Positions 7,824 through 16,689 of a stretch of DNA of 64,000 nt are shown here, in pieces. The translations under genes and the position numbers were made by a program. Origin of the DNA: Sphingomonas sp. TZW2008 (GTDB taxonomy: Bacteria > Pseudomonadota > Alphaproteobacteria > Sphingomonadales > Sphingomonadaceae); contig NZ_BDJB01000005.1 of NCBI RefSeq assembly GCF_002117915.1, positions 62,001 to 126,000 of the forward strand, written 5' to 3'. Below the pieces are notes generated by a model. It saw only the letters and a list, made by a program, of their open reading frames with translations. It had not been told where the DNA came from and did not search any database. Numbering within the stretch: the first letter of the stretch is position 1; the number at the start of each line of letters is the position of its first letter.

Positions 7824-8753
7824 GTGCCCGAGCCGACGATCGCCGTTCTTCTGCCGTGTTACAACGAGGAAGCGGCGATCGCGCAGACGGTCGCGGGGTT
7901 TCGCGCGGCGCTGCCGTCCGCGACGATCTACGTCTACGACAATAATTCGCGCGATCGCACGGTCGAAGTCGCGCGCGACGCGGGCGCGGTGGTGCGCACC
8001 GAGCGAACGCAAGGCAAGGGCGCGGTGGTGCGCCGCATGTTCGCCGATGTCGATGCCGACATCTACGTCATGGCGGACGGCGACGCGACCTACGATGCCG
8101 CGTCAGCCCCGACGCTGGTGCAGCGAATGGACGACGAGCAACTCGACATGGTGGTCGGCTGCCGGATCGGCGAGGCGGCGGCGGCGTATCGGCGCGGGCA
8201 TCGGCTCGGCAACGCGATGCTCACCGGCATGCTTGCCCGGCTGTTCGGCCGCAGCTTCAGCGACATTCTGAGCGGCTACCGTGTCTTCTCGCGACGGTTC
8301 GTGAAGAGCTTCCCGGTGCTCTCGGTCGGTTTCGAGATCGAGACGGAGATATCGGTCCATGCGCTCGAATTGAAGATGCCGGTGGCGGAGATCGAGACGC
8401 CCTATTTCGCGCGTCCCGAAGGCTCGGTGTCGAAGCTCAGCACCTATCGCGACGGCTGGCGCATCCTTGGCACGATCGCGACGCTGTATCGCATCGAGCG
8501 TCCGCTGTGGTTCTTCGGCGCGTTCGGCGCGGCGCTGCTGCTGCTCGCCGTCGTGCTCGCGATTCCGCTCGCCATCACCTACGCGCAAACGGGGCTGGTG
8601 CCGCGCTTCCCCACCGCGATCCTCGTCACCGGGCTGACGATCCTCGCCGCTTTGTGCGGTTTCGCCGGGCTGATCCTTGACACCGTCGTACGCGGGCGAC
8701 GCGAAGTTCGGCGCCTCGCCTATCTGGCCCATCCGGCACCGGGAAGCCGCTGA
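7824..8753 (+). CDS. Family 2 glycosyltransferase (polyprenyl-phosphate sugar transferase-like) with C-terminal membrane helices
   Basis: A 309-residue GT-A enzyme. The start TIAVLLPCYNEEAAIAQTVAGF, YVYDNNSRDRTVEVA and the DXD-like MADGDATYDA are classic GT2 features; LGNAMLTGMLARLFGRSFSDILSGYRVF resembles the acceptor region of dolichyl/polyprenyl-phosphate mannosyl- or glucosyltransferases. Two hydrophobic helices near residues 230-255 and 270-290 would anchor it in the inner membrane. The GTG start at 7824 is preceded by AGGAAG at good spacing. Donor and acceptor are not determinable; a role in lipid-linked sugar supply for envelope glycans is likely. Confidence 0.85.
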   Translation: MPEPTIAVLLPCYNEEAAIAQTVAGFRAALPSATIYVYDNNSRDRTVEVARDAGAVVRTERTQGKGAVVRRMFADVDADIYVMADGDATYDAASAPTLVQRMDDEQLDMVVGCRIGEAAAAYRRGHRLGNAMLTGMLARLFGRSFSDILSGYRVFSRRFVKSFPVLSVGFEIETEISVHALELKMPVAEIETPYFARPEGSVSKLSTYRDGWRILGTIATLYRIERPLWFFGAFGAALLLLAVVLAIPLAITYAQTGLVPRFPTAILVTGLTILAALCGFAGLILDTVVRGRREVRRLAYLAHPAPGSR

Positions 8754-8810
8754 TCGCAGCGCGCCGTTATCGTGCTGGCGGCTGCGTCTGACCTGGGCTA
8801 GCGTTGCCGC

Positions 8811-9602
8811 ATGATCGTTCGTCTTACCCGCCCGCTTGCCATTGCATCGCTTGCTGCGATTGGGCTGTCTTCCCCCGTACAGGCGCAGGACGTGCAGCCG
8901 CCGCATCGTTACCGCGTGACGCTAGGGCCGCAGGTCGGGCCGCGCTATCCCGGGGCGGACGGGGCTAACATCACGCCGTTCTTCGATCTGGCGCGCGCAC
9001 GCGGCGACGAGCAGTTCGTCTTTTCGGCGGCGGACGAGAGCTTCGGATTATCGCTGTTCCAGGCGAACGGCTTTGCTGCGGGCCCGGTGCTCGGGCTCGA
9101 GGGATCGCGGCGCAAGCGCGATGCGCTGGGCCTGCCACGCGTCGGCTTCACCTTTGAGCCGGGTGGCTTCGTCCAATATAACTTCGGCGAGCCGCTGCGC
9201 GCCCGCGTCGAGGTGCGCCAGGGCATCGGCGGGCACAAGGGGCTGACGAGCTACGCCGGCGTCGACTATGTCGCGCGCGATCGTGACGAGTGGCTGTTCG
9301 CGATCGGACCGCGACTGACGGTGTCGAACGGGCGTTATCAGCGCGCCTATTTTGGCGTGCCGGCCGACCGATCGATCGCGAGCGGGCTGCCCACCTATCG
9401 TCCTTCGGGTGGCGTCCAGGCCGTCGGCGGCACCGCGAGCTTCATCAAGCGCCTGACGCCGCACTGGGGCGTCTATACCTACGGCAAGTACGATCGGCTG
9501 GTCGACGATGCTGGTCGTTCGCCTGTCGTACGCGCCTATGGCTCACGCAACCAATGGTCGGCCGGACTTGCGGCGTCCTACACCTTCGGCGGCGGGAACT
9601 GA
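8811..9602 (+). CDS. MipA/OmpV family outer-membrane protein
   Basis: A 263-residue secreted protein. Residues 1-26 form a signal peptide ending in VQAQ; the mature part begins with RYRVTLGPQVGPRYPGADG, the usual MipA/OmpV opening in which strands line an outer-membrane barrel, and it ends with AGLAASYTFGGGN, an outer-membrane-type C-terminus. MipA of Escherichia coli scaffolds MltA and PBP1B; other members are only known as outer-membrane or antigenic proteins, so the role here is open. It stands alone between the glycosyltransferase and clpP. Confidence 0.85.
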   Translation: MIVRLTRPLAIASLAAIGLSSPVQAQDVQPPHRYRVTLGPQVGPRYPGADGANITPFFDLARARGDEQFVFSAADESFGLSLFQANGFAAGPVLGLEGSRRKRDALGLPRVGFTFEPGGFVQYNFGEPLRARVEVRQGIGGHKGLTSYAGVDYVARDRDEWLFAIGPRLTVSNGRYQRAYFGVPADRSIASGLPTYRPSGGVQAVGGTASFIKRLTPHWGVYTYGKYDRLVDDAGRSPVVRAYGSRNQWSAGLAASYTFGGGN

Positions 9603-9675
9603 CCGCGCGCAGGTCTTGAAGTCGCTCGTTGCGCGGGCGACATAGGTGACCTCCAGGGCATAAGAGAGACTTTCA

Positions 9676-10365
9676 ATGCATAATCCGTTCGAGACCGGTG
9701 ACTTTGCAGGGGCCCTGGCGCGTGCCGGTGTCGGCATGCAGCAGACGCAGGCCGGGCTCGTCCCCATCGTGATCGAGCAGTCGAACCGCGGCGAGCGCTC
9801 GTTCGACATCTTCAGCCGCCTGCTGCGCGAGCGCATCGTGTTCGTGACCGGCGGCGTCGAGGACGGCATGGCCAGCCTGATCACCGCGCAGCTGCTGTTC
9901 CTTGAATCGGAGAACCCGAAGAAGGACATCTTCATGTACATCAACTCGCCGGGCGGTGTCGTCACGGCGGGCATGGCGATCCACGATACGATGCAGTACA
10001 TCCGGCCGCGCGTCGGCACGGTGTGCGTCGGCCAGGCGGCGTCGATGGGCAGCTTCCTCCTTGCCTCGGGTGAGCCGGGGATGCGCGTCGCGCTCACCAA
10101 CTCGCGGATCATGATCCACCAGCCGTCCGGCGGCGCGCAGGGCATGGCGGCGGACATCGAGATCCAGGCGCGCGAGATCCTGCGCATGCGGCATTTCCTC
10201 AACACGCTGTACGCCAAATACACCGGCAAGCCATTGGAGGAGATCGAGCGCGCGATGGATCGCGACAAGTTCATGAGTGCCGACGAGGCCAAGGAATTCG
10301 GCCTGATCGACGAGGTGTTCGACAAGCGGCCCGCCCCGGCCGATGATGTGGCAGCGGCGGCCTGA
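9676..10365 (+). CDS. clpP: ATP-dependent Clp protease proteolytic subunit ClpP
   Basis: Serine protease that forms a double heptamer and degrades substrates fed by ClpX or ClpA. The catalytic triad is intact and spaced exactly as in the Escherichia coli enzyme: Ser123 ([10 protein letters not shown]), His148 ([10 protein letters not shown]) and Asp197 (AMDRDKFM). The 229-residue length is normal for the uncleaved proenzyme, which has a short N-terminal leader ([10 protein letters not shown]). clpX follows 78 bases later, the usual arrangement. Confidence 0.97.
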   Translation: MHNPFETGDFAGALARAGVGMQQTQAGLVPIVIEQSNRGERSFDIFSRLLRERIVFVTGGVEDGMASLITAQLLFLESENPKKDIFMYINSPGGVVTAGMAIHDTMQYIRPRVGTVCVGQAASMGSFLLASGEPGMRVALTNSRIMIHQPSGGAQGMAADIEIQAREILRMRHFLNTLYAKYTGKPLEEIERAMDRDKFMSADEAKEFGLIDEVFDKRPAPADDVAAAA

Positions 10366-10381
10366 GCCTCGTTAGCCTTTT

Positions 10382-10426
10382 TCCGGCATTGCCGGATCGA
10401 GATTGGCCGGGTTACCATGCCCGGCC
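10382..10426. other. Two consecutive hairpins between clpP and clpX
   Basis: TCCGGC-ATT-GCCGGA (10382-10396) is followed by GGCCGGG with CCCGGCC around an 8-base loop (10405-10426). They occupy the clpP-clpX gap, end just before the clpX ribosome site (AAGGAAG), and lack a T-run. They could attenuate read-through or stabilise a processed clpP end; the sequence does not decide. Confidence 0.45.
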
Positions 10427-10443
10427 GAAAAGGAAGTGATTGA

Positions 10444-11712
10444 ATGACCAAGCTCAGCGGCGGTGACTCGAAGAGCACGCTCTACTGCTCGTTCTGCGGA
10501 AAGTCGCAGCACGAGGTCCGCAAGCTCATCGCCGGCCCGACCGTGTTCATCTGCGACGAATGCGTCGAGCTGTGCAACGACATCATCCGCGAGGAGACCA
10601 AGTCGGCGCTCGTGTCGAAGAAGGACGGCGGCGTACCGACGCCGCAGGAGATCTGCGACGTCCTCGACGATTACGTCATCGGGCAGAAGCAGGCCAAGCG
10701 CGTGCTCTCGGTGGCTGTGCACAACCACTATAAGCGGCTGAATCACGGCGCCAAGGGTGCCGACGTCGAGCTCGCCAAGTCGAACATTTTGCTCGTTGGC
10801 CCGACCGGCTGCGGCAAAACGCTGCTGGCGCAGACGCTGGCGCGCATCCTCGACGTGCCGTTCACCATGGCGGATGCGACGACGCTGACCGAGGCCGGCT
10901 ACGTTGGCGAGGACGTCGAGAACATCATTCTCAAGCTGCTCCAGGCGTCCGATTATAACGTGGAGCGGGCACAGCGCGGCATCGTCTATATCGACGAGAT
11001 CGACAAGATCAGCCGCAAGGCCGAGAACCCGTCGATCACACGCGACGTGTCGGGTGAGGGCGTGCAGCAGGCGCTGCTGAAGCTGATGGAGGGCACCACC
11101 GCCTCCGTCCCGCCGCAGGGCGGGCGCAAGCATCCGCAGCAGGAATTCCTGCAAGTCGACACGACCAATATCCTGTTCATCTGCGGTGGTGCCTTCTCGG
11201 GCCTCGAGAAAATCATCGGCGACCGCTTGCAGGGCAAGTCGATCGGGTTCGGCGCCTATGTCGCCGCGCCGGAGGAGCGCCGCACCGGCGAGATGCTGCG
11301 CCAGACCGAGCCGGAGGATCTCCTCAAGTTCGGCCTAATCCCCGAGTTCGTCGGCCGTCTGCCGGTGATCGCGACGCTCGAGGATCTCGACATCGCGGCG
11401 CTGGTGAAGATCCTGAGCGAGCCGAAGAACGCGCTCGTCAAACAGTATCAGAAGCTATTCGACATGGAGGAGGTGAAGCTTGGCTTCACCGACGACGCGT
11501 TGGTGACGGTCGCCAAGAAGGCGATCGATCGCAAGACGGGCGCGCGCGGGCTTCGCTCGATCCTCGAGGCGATCCTGCTCGACACGATGTTCGAGCTGCC
11601 GGGCATGGATTCGGTCGACGAGGTGATGATCGACAAGGACGTGGTCGACGGGCGCAAGGAGCCGATCCGCGTCTATGCCGACAAGAAAAAGGCGACCAGC
11701 GGCGCGGCGTGA
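10444..11712 (+). CDS. clpX: ATP-dependent Clp protease ATP-binding subunit ClpX
   Basis: AAA+ unfoldase that delivers tagged proteins to ClpP. The N-terminal zinc-binding domain has its four ligands Cys15, Cys18, Cys37 and Cys40. Walker A is GPTGCGKT at 119-126, Walker B is VYIDEIDKI near residue 180, and the GYVGEDVE and pore-loop regions are present. Length (422) is typical. An AAGGAAG site precedes the ATG. A strong T-run terminator follows, closing the clpP-clpX unit. SmpB, its tmRNA-pathway partner, lies at 39.3 kb. Confidence 0.98.
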   Translation: MTKLSGGDSKSTLYCSFCGKSQHEVRKLIAGPTVFICDECVELCNDIIREETKSALVSKKDGGVPTPQEICDVLDDYVIGQKQAKRVLSVAVHNHYKRLNHGAKGADVELAKSNILLVGPTGCGKTLLAQTLARILDVPFTMADATTLTEAGYVGEDVENIILKLLQASDYNVERAQRGIVYIDEIDKISRKAENPSITRDVSGEGVQQALLKLMEGTTASVPPQGGRKHPQQEFLQVDTTNILFICGGAFSGLEKIIGDRLQGKSIGFGAYVAAPEERRTGEMLRQTEPEDLLKFGLIPEFVGRLPVIATLEDLDIAALVKILSEPKNALVKQYQKLFDMEEVKLGFTDDALVTVAKKAIDRKTGARGLRSILEAILLDTMFELPGMDSVDEVMIDKDVVDGRKEPIRVYADKKKATSGAA

Positions 11713-11740
11713 CCGTTTTCGCCACTTGAATCCTTACGGA

Positions 11741-11769
11741 GGGGCGTCGGGAAACCGGCGCCCCTTTTT
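11741..11769 (+). terminator. Rho-independent terminator of clpX
   Basis: GGGGCGTCGG pairs with CCGGCGCCCC (one G-T wobble) around a GAAA tetraloop, immediately followed by TTTTT. This is the clearest intrinsic terminator on the plus strand of the window. Confidence 0.9.
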
Positions 11770-11836
11770 GTTGCGCATCCGCGCGGACCCAACGCGCGCC
11801 CGCGACATTTGTCTTACGTAGCCCAACGGAGAAATA

Positions 11837-12973
11837 ATGCCGGAACAAGCCAACAACGTCGACGCGATCGTGCCGCCTGCCACGCAGCGCGCGCTTTTGA
11901 AACGGCTCGCGCTGCCGTGGTGGACGATATTGTTCCCTTTCCTTGCCGCCGTCGCCGTGCTCGTATCGCTTTACACGATGGGCACCGTGGGGACGATCGG
12001 TGCCTCGGTTGTGCTGATCGGCGCGGTGCTTGCCGCCGTCCATCATGCCGAAGTCGTCGCGCACCGGGTCGGTGAGCCGTTCGGCACCTTGGTGCTGGCG
12101 ATCGCGGTGACGGTGATCGAAGTGTCGCTGATCGTCAGTCTGATGCTATCCGATGCCGGCGACGCGTCGGCGCTGGCGCGCGACACCGTCTTCGCCGCGA
12201 TCATGATCATCATCAACGGCATCGTCGGCCTGTGCCTGATGGCCGGGGGGCTCCGGCATGGCGAGCAGCGCTTCACGTTGCGGGGGGTGAGCGCGGCGCT
12301 GGCGGTGCTCACCGCAATGGTCGTCCTGTCGCTGGTGCTACCAAACTTCGTTACCAGCGCGCCGGGGCCGACCTACGCACCGCCGCAGCTGATATTTGTC
12401 GCGATCGTCTCGCTGTTCCTTTACCTGATGTTCGTCCTCGTACAGACGGTGCGCCACCGCGAATACTTCCTGCCCGACGAGGAACTGCCCGCCGACTCGC
12501 ATGCGGAGCGACCGTCGGTGCTGACGACCTGGACGTCCGTAGGCCTGCTTCTCGTGGCGTTGGTTGGCGTCGTGCTACTCGCCAAAGGGCTATCGGGCAT
12601 CGTCGAGCGGGCGGTGCTCGATGCAGGCTTGCCGCTGGCGATCGTCGGCGTCGTGATCGCGGCGCTGGTGCTCGCGCCGGAGAGCCTGGCTGCGTATCGC
12701 GCGGCGAAGCGCAACCGCTTGCAGACCAGCCTCAACCTCGCGCTGGGTTCTGCGCTGGCGACGATCGGGCTGACGATCCCGTCGGTGGCGATCGTCTCGC
12801 TGATCCTTGATCTACCGCTAGCGCTCGGCATCGGATCGAAGAACATCACGCTGCTGATCCTGTCGATGTTCACGATCACGCTGTCGCTCGGCACCGGGCG
12901 CACGACGATCCTCGGCGGTGCGGTGCATCTGGTGATCTTCGCCGCCTATCTGTTCACGACGATCGTGCCGTGA
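11837..12973 (+). CDS. ChaA-type calcium/sodium:proton antiporter
   Basis: Inner-membrane cation exchanger of the CaCA superfamily, 378 residues with about 11 hydrophobic segments. The two inverted alpha-repeat signatures are visible: GEPFGTLVLAIAVTVIEVSL in the first half and LGSALATIGLTIPSVAIVS in the second, each with the acidic or polar helix-breaking positions expected for cation binding. A charged loop (EYFLPDEELPADSHAERPS) separates the halves. ChaA exports Na+, Ca2+ or K+ against protons. The stop overlaps the GTG of the GNAT gene by 4 bases. Confidence 0.85.
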   Translation: MPEQANNVDAIVPPATQRALLKRLALPWWTILFPFLAAVAVLVSLYTMGTVGTIGASVVLIGAVLAAVHHAEVVAHRVGEPFGTLVLAIAVTVIEVSLIVSLMLSDAGDASALARDTVFAAIMIIINGIVGLCLMAGGLRHGEQRFTLRGVSAALAVLTAMVVLSLVLPNFVTSAPGPTYAPPQLIFVAIVSLFLYLMFVLVQTVRHREYFLPDEELPADSHAERPSVLTTWTSVGLLLVALVGVVLLAKGLSGIVERAVLDAGLPLAIVGVVIAALVLAPESLAAYRAAKRNRLQTSLNLALGSALATIGLTIPSVAIVSLILDLPLALGIGSKNITLLILSMFTITLSLGTGRTTILGGAVHLVIFAAYLFTTIVP

Positions 12974-13554
12974 ACCTCGTGCGGCTTGCCGGGAAGGCCG
13001 ATCGCATGCGTGTCGCCGCGATGTTGGCGCGCGCGTTCGACGATGATCCCGCGATGCGCTGGATTTTCCCCAATGCGGAGGAACGCGCCCGCCGATTGCC
13101 GCGGCTGTTCGCGATTCTGTTCGACGAGGACGCCGCGGGGATGCGGCTGGTGGCGCCGCAAGCGCAGGCTGCGACGCTGTGGTGGGCGCCCGGCTGCGCG
13201 AGGACCAACGTGGTTCAAATCGCTTGCAGCTTGTGGTCTTACTGGCGCGCGCTCGGGCCCGGCATTCCACGCGCGCTCGCGCTGTCCGGGGCGATCGCGG
13301 CGCATATGCCGACCGGCGCCTTTTGGTATCTACACGTCGCAGGCTGCGATCCAGCGGCGCAGGGGCGGGGGCTGGGCGGCAACGTGATCCGCGCTGGCCT
13401 GTCGCGCGTTGCGGGGCGCTTCCCGGTGTACCTCGAAACAGCGACCGAGAAGAACATCGGCCTCTATCAGCGGTTCGGCTTCGTCGTCACCGATGAATGG
13501 CAGGTCAGCAGCGACGGGCCGGTCTTCTGGTCGATGCTGCGCCCGGCCGACTAG
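12970..13554 (+). CDS. GNAT family N-acetyltransferase
   Basis: A 194-residue acetyl-CoA-dependent acyltransferase. Motif A is GCDPAAQGRGLGGNVIRAGL, which binds the acetyl-CoA pyrophosphate; motif B is ETATEKNIGLYQRFGF. The N-terminal half (MLARAFDDDPAMRWIFPN) matches the subgroup often annotated as small-molecule GNATs. Substrate unknown. GTG start with a GTGA overlap onto the antiporter gene suggests coupling. Its TAG overlaps the stop of the convergent MAPEG gene in the palindrome CTAG. Confidence 0.85.
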   Translation: MNLVRLAGKADRMRVAAMLARAFDDDPAMRWIFPNAEERARRLPRLFAILFDEDAAGMRLVAPQAQAATLWWAPGCARTNVVQIACSLWSYWRALGPGIPRALALSGAIAAHMPTGAFWYLHVAGCDPAAQGRGLGGNVIRAGLSRVAGRFPVYLETATEKNIGLYQRFGFVVTDEWQVSSDGPVFWSMLRPAD

Positions 13555-13982
13555 AAGACCTGTGTCATCGCGATTAGCGTCAGGCCGATTAGGCAGGCGG
13601 TGGACAGCACGAACAGGATGAAGCGCGGCTTCACCTTGTTGACGGTCGCCTGCACCAGGCTGTGGGCGATACGGATAAGCGTGTAGCCCCAGGCCAGGGC
13701 CACGCTGCCGGCGTGGTTCCCCGTACCGGCAAGCACCAGCGCGCCGCATACCGCATAGAACAGCGTCGGCTGCTCCATCAGGTGATTATAATTGTGCGCC
13801 TTCCACTGCGCGGCGGCGGGTAGCGAACGATCGGCGTGCGCCGCCTTGGTCCCGACCAATCCGGCCATGCTGATCCCCGCGTTGCGCAGCGCGGGCAGGC
13901 GAGTCGCGAGCATCCAGCCGAACATGACGAGCGTCCACGCGATCAGCGTGACGACGGGTTGGAGCAGCGCGATCTTTGCCAT
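13551..13982 (-). CDS. MAPEG family membrane protein
   Basis: A 143-residue integral membrane protein with four hydrophobic segments. The polar stretch RSLPAAAQWKAHNYNHLMEQPTLFYAV between helices 1 and 2 is the MAPEG (membrane-associated eicosanoid/glutathione metabolism) signature, including the Glu-Gln-Pro and Asn-His positions. Bacterial members may have glutathione transferase or peroxidase activity, but most are uncharacterised. It converges on the GNAT gene with a 4-base overlap of stop codons. Confidence 0.85.
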   Translation of the reverse strand: MAKIALLQPVVTLIAWTLVMFGWMLATRLPALRNAGISMAGLVGTKAAHADRSLPAAAQWKAHNYNHLMEQPTLFYAVCGALVLAGTGNHAGSVALAWGYTLIRIAHSLVQATVNKVKPRFILFVLSTACLIGLTLIAMTQVF

Positions 13983-14033
13983 GGCGACAGGCTAGCGCGC
14001 CCGCTGCCGCATGTCAGGCGGATGTTTTACGGC

Positions 14034-14085
14034 AAAAGAAAGCCCTCCCGCAGCAGCGTCACCGAAGCGACGTGGCGCGGGAGGG
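14034..14085 (-). terminator. Rho-independent terminator of the DHS-like gene
   Basis: On the minus strand CCCTCCCGC pairs with GCGGGAGGG (9 bp, inner stem capped by TTCG) and is followed by CTTTCTTTT. It starts 27 bases after the stop codon of the deoxyhypusine-synthase-like gene and would end that transcript before the MAPEG gene. Confidence 0.9.
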
Positions 14086-14111
14086 TGATGGTTCAACCCG
14101 GTTGCAATGGA

Positions 14112-15191
14112 TCAGGCGAACAGCTTCGCCCAGCCGCGCTTGGCGCGATCCTTCCAGTGGCCGCGGTGATAGGCGTCGGATGCCAGCAGCGGCATCACCG
14201 ACCCCGCCTCGGCAAACACCATCTGTTCGATGCCGGTGTTCACCTTGCCCCAAGAGGCGGCCTCCTGCAGCGTCGAGGACGAACAGGCGCCGTCGCGCAC
14301 GTCGGCGACGGTGATCTGCACCGCGTACTTGTGCACCTCGACGTCCTCATGGCCGAGGATCTCGGCGCAGACGACGGTGTCCTGGATGAAGTTCTTCGGC
14401 ACGCCGCCGCCGATCATCAGGAGCCCGGTGGTGCCGGCCTCGATCTTGATCTGCGTCAGCTCACGAAAGTCGGCAATCGCGTCGAGCACCATATACGGGC
14501 GGCCCTCCTTGGCGGCGTCGACCTGGTGCTTCACCAGACCGAAACCGGCCGACGAGTCGACGAACGCCGGGCAGAAGATCGGCACATCATGCTCATAGGC
14601 GAGCTTGACGAGGCTGTTGTCCTTCTTGCCGTGTTCGACGAGATACTTGCCCATCTCACGGATGAAGGCACGCGAGCTGTACGGCTTGGGCTCAAGCGAC
14701 TCGGCGATCTTGTTGATCGTGAAGTCGCAGTCCTGCAGCTGCTCCTCGTCGATGTACGTATCGTAGATGCGATCGATGTAGAGCGAGCGCAGCGTGTCGT
14801 CGTCGGGCACTTCGAGCGCCTGGTAATGCTTGTGGCCGAGCCCCTCGAAGAAATCCATGTCGACGATCGTCGCGCCGGTCGCGACGATGCAGTCGACCAT
14901 GTTGTTGCGGACGAGCTCGGCATAGAGATCCATGCAGCCTCCGGCGGAGGTCGAGCCTGCAATCACCAGCACGACGGTGCAGTCCTTGTCGGCCAGCATG
15001 TCGTTATAGATCTTGGTCGCGCGGCCGAGATCGCGGCTGGTGAAGCTCATGTCGCTCATCGCGTCGACGATCGGGCGCGCGTCGAACGAGCGGATGTCGA
15101 TATGCTTGACCTGCTTCGAGAGCAGTTCCGCCTTGCGGGTGTCGTTGATCGGCGCGTTCGCCGCTGCGGTCTTCGTGAGGGTGTCAGTCAT
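14112..15191 (-). CDS. Deoxyhypusine synthase-family polyamine synthase (homospermidine-type or bis-guanidino-aza-nonane synthase)
   Basis: A 359-residue member of the deoxyhypusine synthase family. Eukaryotic and archaeal members modify eIF5A; bacteria lack that substrate and the bacterial homologues studied make polyamines by NAD-dependent aminobutyl transfer (homospermidine, or a guanidino analogue from agmatine). The catalytic lysine that forms the enzyme-imine intermediate is kept: Lys316 in EAASWGKV. NAD-binding segments such as IAGSTSAGGCMDLYAE and GLLMIGGGVPKNFIQ are clear. I chose ATG 15191 over 15215, since GAGAG lies ten bases upstream. A PLP decarboxylase just upstream could supply the diamine. 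Exact product is not decidable from sequence. Confidence 0.88.
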   Translation of the reverse strand: MTDTLTKTAAANAPINDTRKAELLSKQVKHIDIRSFDARPIVDAMSDMSFTSRDLGRATKIYNDMLADKDCTVVLVIAGSTSAGGCMDLYAELVRNNMVDCIVATGATIVDMDFFEGLGHKHYQALEVPDDDTLRSLYIDRIYDTYIDEEQLQDCDFTINKIAESLEPKPYSSRAFIREMGKYLVEHGKKDNSLVKLAYEHDVPIFCPAFVDSSAGFGLVKHQVDAAKEGRPYMVLDAIADFRELTQIKIEAGTTGLLMIGGGVPKNFIQDTVVCAEILGHEDVEVHKYAVQITVADVRDGACSSSTLQEAASWGKVNTGIEQMVFAEAGSVMPLLASDAYHRGHWKDRAKRGWAKLFA

Positions 15192-15298
15192 GAGGATGCT
15201 CTCGCATGATTGCACAGTCGTTCGAATGGGGACGCGCTAACCCGTAGGTGCGGCGGCACCCGAGGGCGCCGCCGCTATTCGATGATGTAGGCCGTGCG

Positions 15299-16528
15299 TT
15301 ACAGCTTTACGACGTTGGATGCGGCTTCGCGTTCCACGGTCGTGTACATCGAGACCATCGGTTCGTCGGCGACGATCACCGTCTCGTCCGATCCGAAGCC
15401 GTTGAAGGCGGTGCGCATCGCCGAGCCGTAGGCGCCGAGCATGCCGATCTCGAAATAGTCGCTGGTCTGGATGTCGGCCGGCAGCAGGAACGGGCCCTGC
15501 ATGTGGTCGATATCGTCGCAGGTCGGTCCGTAGAACGAGAAGGGGTGATCGCGCACGGTCGACTCCGGCTCACGCAGCAGCGCGACGGGAAAGCGCCAGC
15601 CGATATGCGCCGCGTCGAACAGCGCGCCGTAGGCGCCGTCGTTGATGTACAGCTCGTTGCCACGACGCTTCTCAACGCGCACGACGATGCTGCTGTACTC
15701 GGCGCACAGCGCACGGCCGGGCTCCGCCCACAGCTCGGCCGAATAGCTGATCGGCAGGCTCTCGAACGCGCGGTGGATCGTCTCGAAATATGCCTCGAGC
15801 GGCGGCGGCTCCATGCCCGGGTAGGACGAGGGAAACCCGCCGCCGACATCGATCACGTCAACCGTCACCGCCGCCTCGACGATCGCCGCGCGTACGCGCT
15901 CCATCGCATCGGCATAGGCGTCCGGCGTCATCGCTTGGCTGCCGACGTGGAAGCAGATGCCGAGCGCATCGGCCGCCTGGCGAGCAGCGAAAAGCAGCGG
16001 CTTCGCCTCGTGCGGCGCAACGCCGAACTTCGACGCAAGGCTGAGCTTCGAGTGTTCCGACGACACACGCAGGCGGACACACAGCGTCAGGTCCGCCGCA
16101 TTGCGCGTCGCGCGCATGATCTTCTCGAGCTCTTCGAGCGAGTCGAGGCTGAAGGTGCGCACGCCATGCGTGAAATACGCCTCGGCGATCGCTTCCTCGG
16201 CCTTCACCGGGTGCATGAAGCACAAGGTGGCGTCGGGCAGCGTGCGCGCGACGAGCCGCACCTCGGCGATCGAGGCGACGTCGTAATGCGTGATGCCGTT
16301 ATCCCACAGGATCCGGATCAGCTCGGGCGAGGGATTGGCCTTGACGGCGTACATCGACCGGCCCGGGAACTTCTCCACGAAGAACCGGGCGGCGCGTGCC
16401 GCGGCGTGCGGACGCACGAGCGTGACCGGCTGGACCGGCTTGCCCTGTGCGATGTCGATGGCGCCCGAAACGGTCGGGACGTCGGTCGAGAGGGGCGCTA
16501 GCCCCAGCGCGCAATGATCCTGGTGCAA
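15299..16528 (-). CDS. Type III PLP-dependent ornithine/lysine/diaminopimelate-family decarboxylase
   Basis: Alanine-racemase-fold decarboxylase, about 409 residues. The PLP Schiff-base lysine is Lys63 in MYAVKANPSPEL; HVGSQ, the glycine loop IDVGGGFPSSYPG, EPGRALC and the substrate-site Cys in GPTCDDIDHM all match bacterial ornithine/lysine decarboxylases. It most likely makes putrescine (or cadaverine) for the DHS-like enzyme 107 bases downstream. Start: I favour TTG 16528 because GGAGG lies nine bases upstream; an in-frame ATG at 16606 has no ribosome site and would add 26 residues unlike the family. Confidence 0.88.
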   Translation of the reverse strand: MHQDHCALGLAPLSTDVPTVSGAIDIAQGKPVQPVTLVRPHAAARAARFFVEKFPGRSMYAVKANPSPELIRILWDNGITHYDVASIAEVRLVARTLPDATLCFMHPVKAEEAIAEAYFTHGVRTFSLDSLEELEKIMRATRNAADLTLCVRLRVSSEHSKLSLASKFGVAPHEAKPLLFAARQAADALGICFHVGSQAMTPDAYADAMERVRAAIVEAAVTVDVIDVGGGFPSSYPGMEPPPLEAYFETIHRAFESLPISYSAELWAEPGRALCAEYSSIVVRVEKRRGNELYINDGAYGALFDAAHIGWRFPVALLREPESTVRDHPFSFYGPTCDDIDHMQGPFLLPADIQTSDYFEIGMLGAYGSAMRTAFNGFGSDETVIVADEPMVSMYTTVEREAASNVVKL

Positions 16529-16537
16529 TTCAAGGGA

Positions 16538-16542
16538 CCTCC
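16538..16542 (-). promoter_or_regulatory. Ribosome binding site deciding the TTG start of the decarboxylase
   Basis: GGAGG on the minus strand, nine bases before the TTG at 16528. No comparable site precedes the alternative ATG at 16606. A TTG start may limit translation of a polyamine enzyme. Confidence 0.6.
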
Positions 16543-16689
16543 AATGCCAGAGGGCAAGCCCCCGGTCTTCAGTTGCGAAAACACTGCCTTGCGGTGGAAG
16601 TCCCATGGGGCAGCGGAGGCGCGAGTTAGGGTCCGCCGGGGAGCATGTAAAGGGTTTTTGATACCGCGCTCTTGGCGCTAGGATGAGAT

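Noticed and set aside
13836..15209. A 457-codon plus-strand open frame opposite the DHS-like gene
   Set aside because: It is antisense to a well-supported enzyme with an intact active site and terminator; long antisense frames are expected with this GC and codon bias. Its sequence is low-complexity Arg/Asp/Val without any family pattern.
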